Program-made: the position numbers and the translations under genes | In this document: piece by piece, positions 63,847-64,000 of the stretch | Numbering within the stretch: position 1 is the first letter of the stretch | How the letters are laid out: each line of letters starts with the position of its first letter | Source: Shewanella kaireitica | GTDB taxonomy: Bacteria; Pseudomonadota; Gammaproteobacteria; Enterobacterales; Shewanellaceae | NCBI RefSeq assembly: GCF_023284045.1 | Contig: NZ_JAKIKQ010000013.1 | Location: 89,454 to 153,453, forward strand | DNA: 64,000 nt | Reading direction: 5' to 3' | Notes under the pieces: generated by a model | The model's database searches: none | Told to the model about the DNA's origin: nothing | Seen by the model: only the letters and a program-made list of their open reading frames with translations

Positions 63847-64000
63847 TTAAAAGTTTGACCATTCAGCGGGAATTCAAAACGCTGTAGGAAAGTAGTGGGA
63901 TTTGAGCTAATAGTTATTCTCGGCTCTGGCATCCTGCTTCGCTCTCGATAATTGCTCCTGCATTATTCTACCTTCGACCATCCTTGGTCTCGTACCTCCT
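63847..64000. other. Repeat-like, GGA-rich right edge
   Basis: No supported gene. On the minus strand this stretch has four GGA motifs in about 70 bases (AGGAGGT, AAGGATGG, CAGGAGC, CAGGATG), and further left TGCAATTGGTATAAT, which I associate with dispersed Shewanella intergenic repeats. It is cut by the window edge. Confidence 0.4.

Overview
The window looks like a chromosomal segment of a marine gammaproteobacterium, almost certainly Shewanella. Protein sequences resemble Shewanella/Vibrio families throughout. The neighbourhoods (Rnf/Rsx operon with nth, rhombosortase next to queC, psrA-fadE, pykA / hexR / zwf-pgl-edd-eda with HexR boxes) match what I recall of Shewanella gene order. Moderate to low GC, strong TonB-receptor expression signals and several c-di-GMP proteins also fit. 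No plasmid, prophage or CRISPR array is visible; nearly everything is core or lineage-typical chromosome.

Region by region: (1) 1-7006, the 3' part of ruvB, then a fimbrial chaperone/usher locus with DUF4402-type subunits (one opposite-strand subunit, a major subunit followed by a terminator hairpin, chaperone, a large unusual usher, a second subunit). (2) 7007-10183, a TonB-dependent receptor with a long leader and a perfect CRP palindrome. (3) 10260-18011, gloA, an unlisted 27-codon membrane microprotein gene with its own promoter-like sequence, ribosome site and terminator, then nth and the six-gene electron-transport operon rsxABCDGE (minus strand). (4) 18118-21836, a CsrD-like degenerate GGDEF/EAL protein, a 14-copy 8-bp tandem repeat, six identical tRNA-Asn genes under a stringent-type promoter, and about 0.85 kb without genes that carries a DnaA-box palindrome before uvrB. 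(5) 21837-33076, uvrB, rhombosortase, queC/queE, a Cds1-type cysteine desulfhydrase, three tRNA-Tyr genes, two small conserved genes, a GAF-PAS-GGDEF-EAL protein, ychJ, a secreted NTF2-like protein and smrA. (6) 33104-45957, an M2 (ACE-like) peptidase lipoprotein, psrA-fadE with an operator palindrome over its promoter, and the HexR regulon: pykA, hexR, and zwf-pgl-edd-eda (Entner-Doudoroff), with three HexR boxes. (7) 46048-54605, ecotin, a DmeF-type metal exporter with a MarR regulator, EptA lipid A phosphoethanolamine transferase, a GGDEF cyclase, and the PatZ protein acetyltransferase. (8) 54606-64000, a 326-bp MITE-like element, a MoxR/Bat operon of six genes, a divergent RibD-like reductase / TetR pair with a palindromic operator, and a start-less gene remnant beside a GGA-rich repeat-like end.

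Functionally the window joins central carbon control (HexR, PsrA, Cds1, PatZ), redox/oxidative-stress control (Rsx, MoxR/Bat, gloA), DNA repair (ruvB, nth, uvrB, smrA), surface structures (fimbriae, TonB receptor, EptA, rhombosortase) and c-di-GMP/Csr signalling. I see no clearly new multi-gene system. The items most worth a second look are the 27-aa microprotein, the MITE-like element, the DUF4402 fimbrial locus with its unusual usher, the CsrD-like protein, and the remnant at the right edge. Several translation starts given here are shorter than the longest open frame; the reason is stated in each entry.
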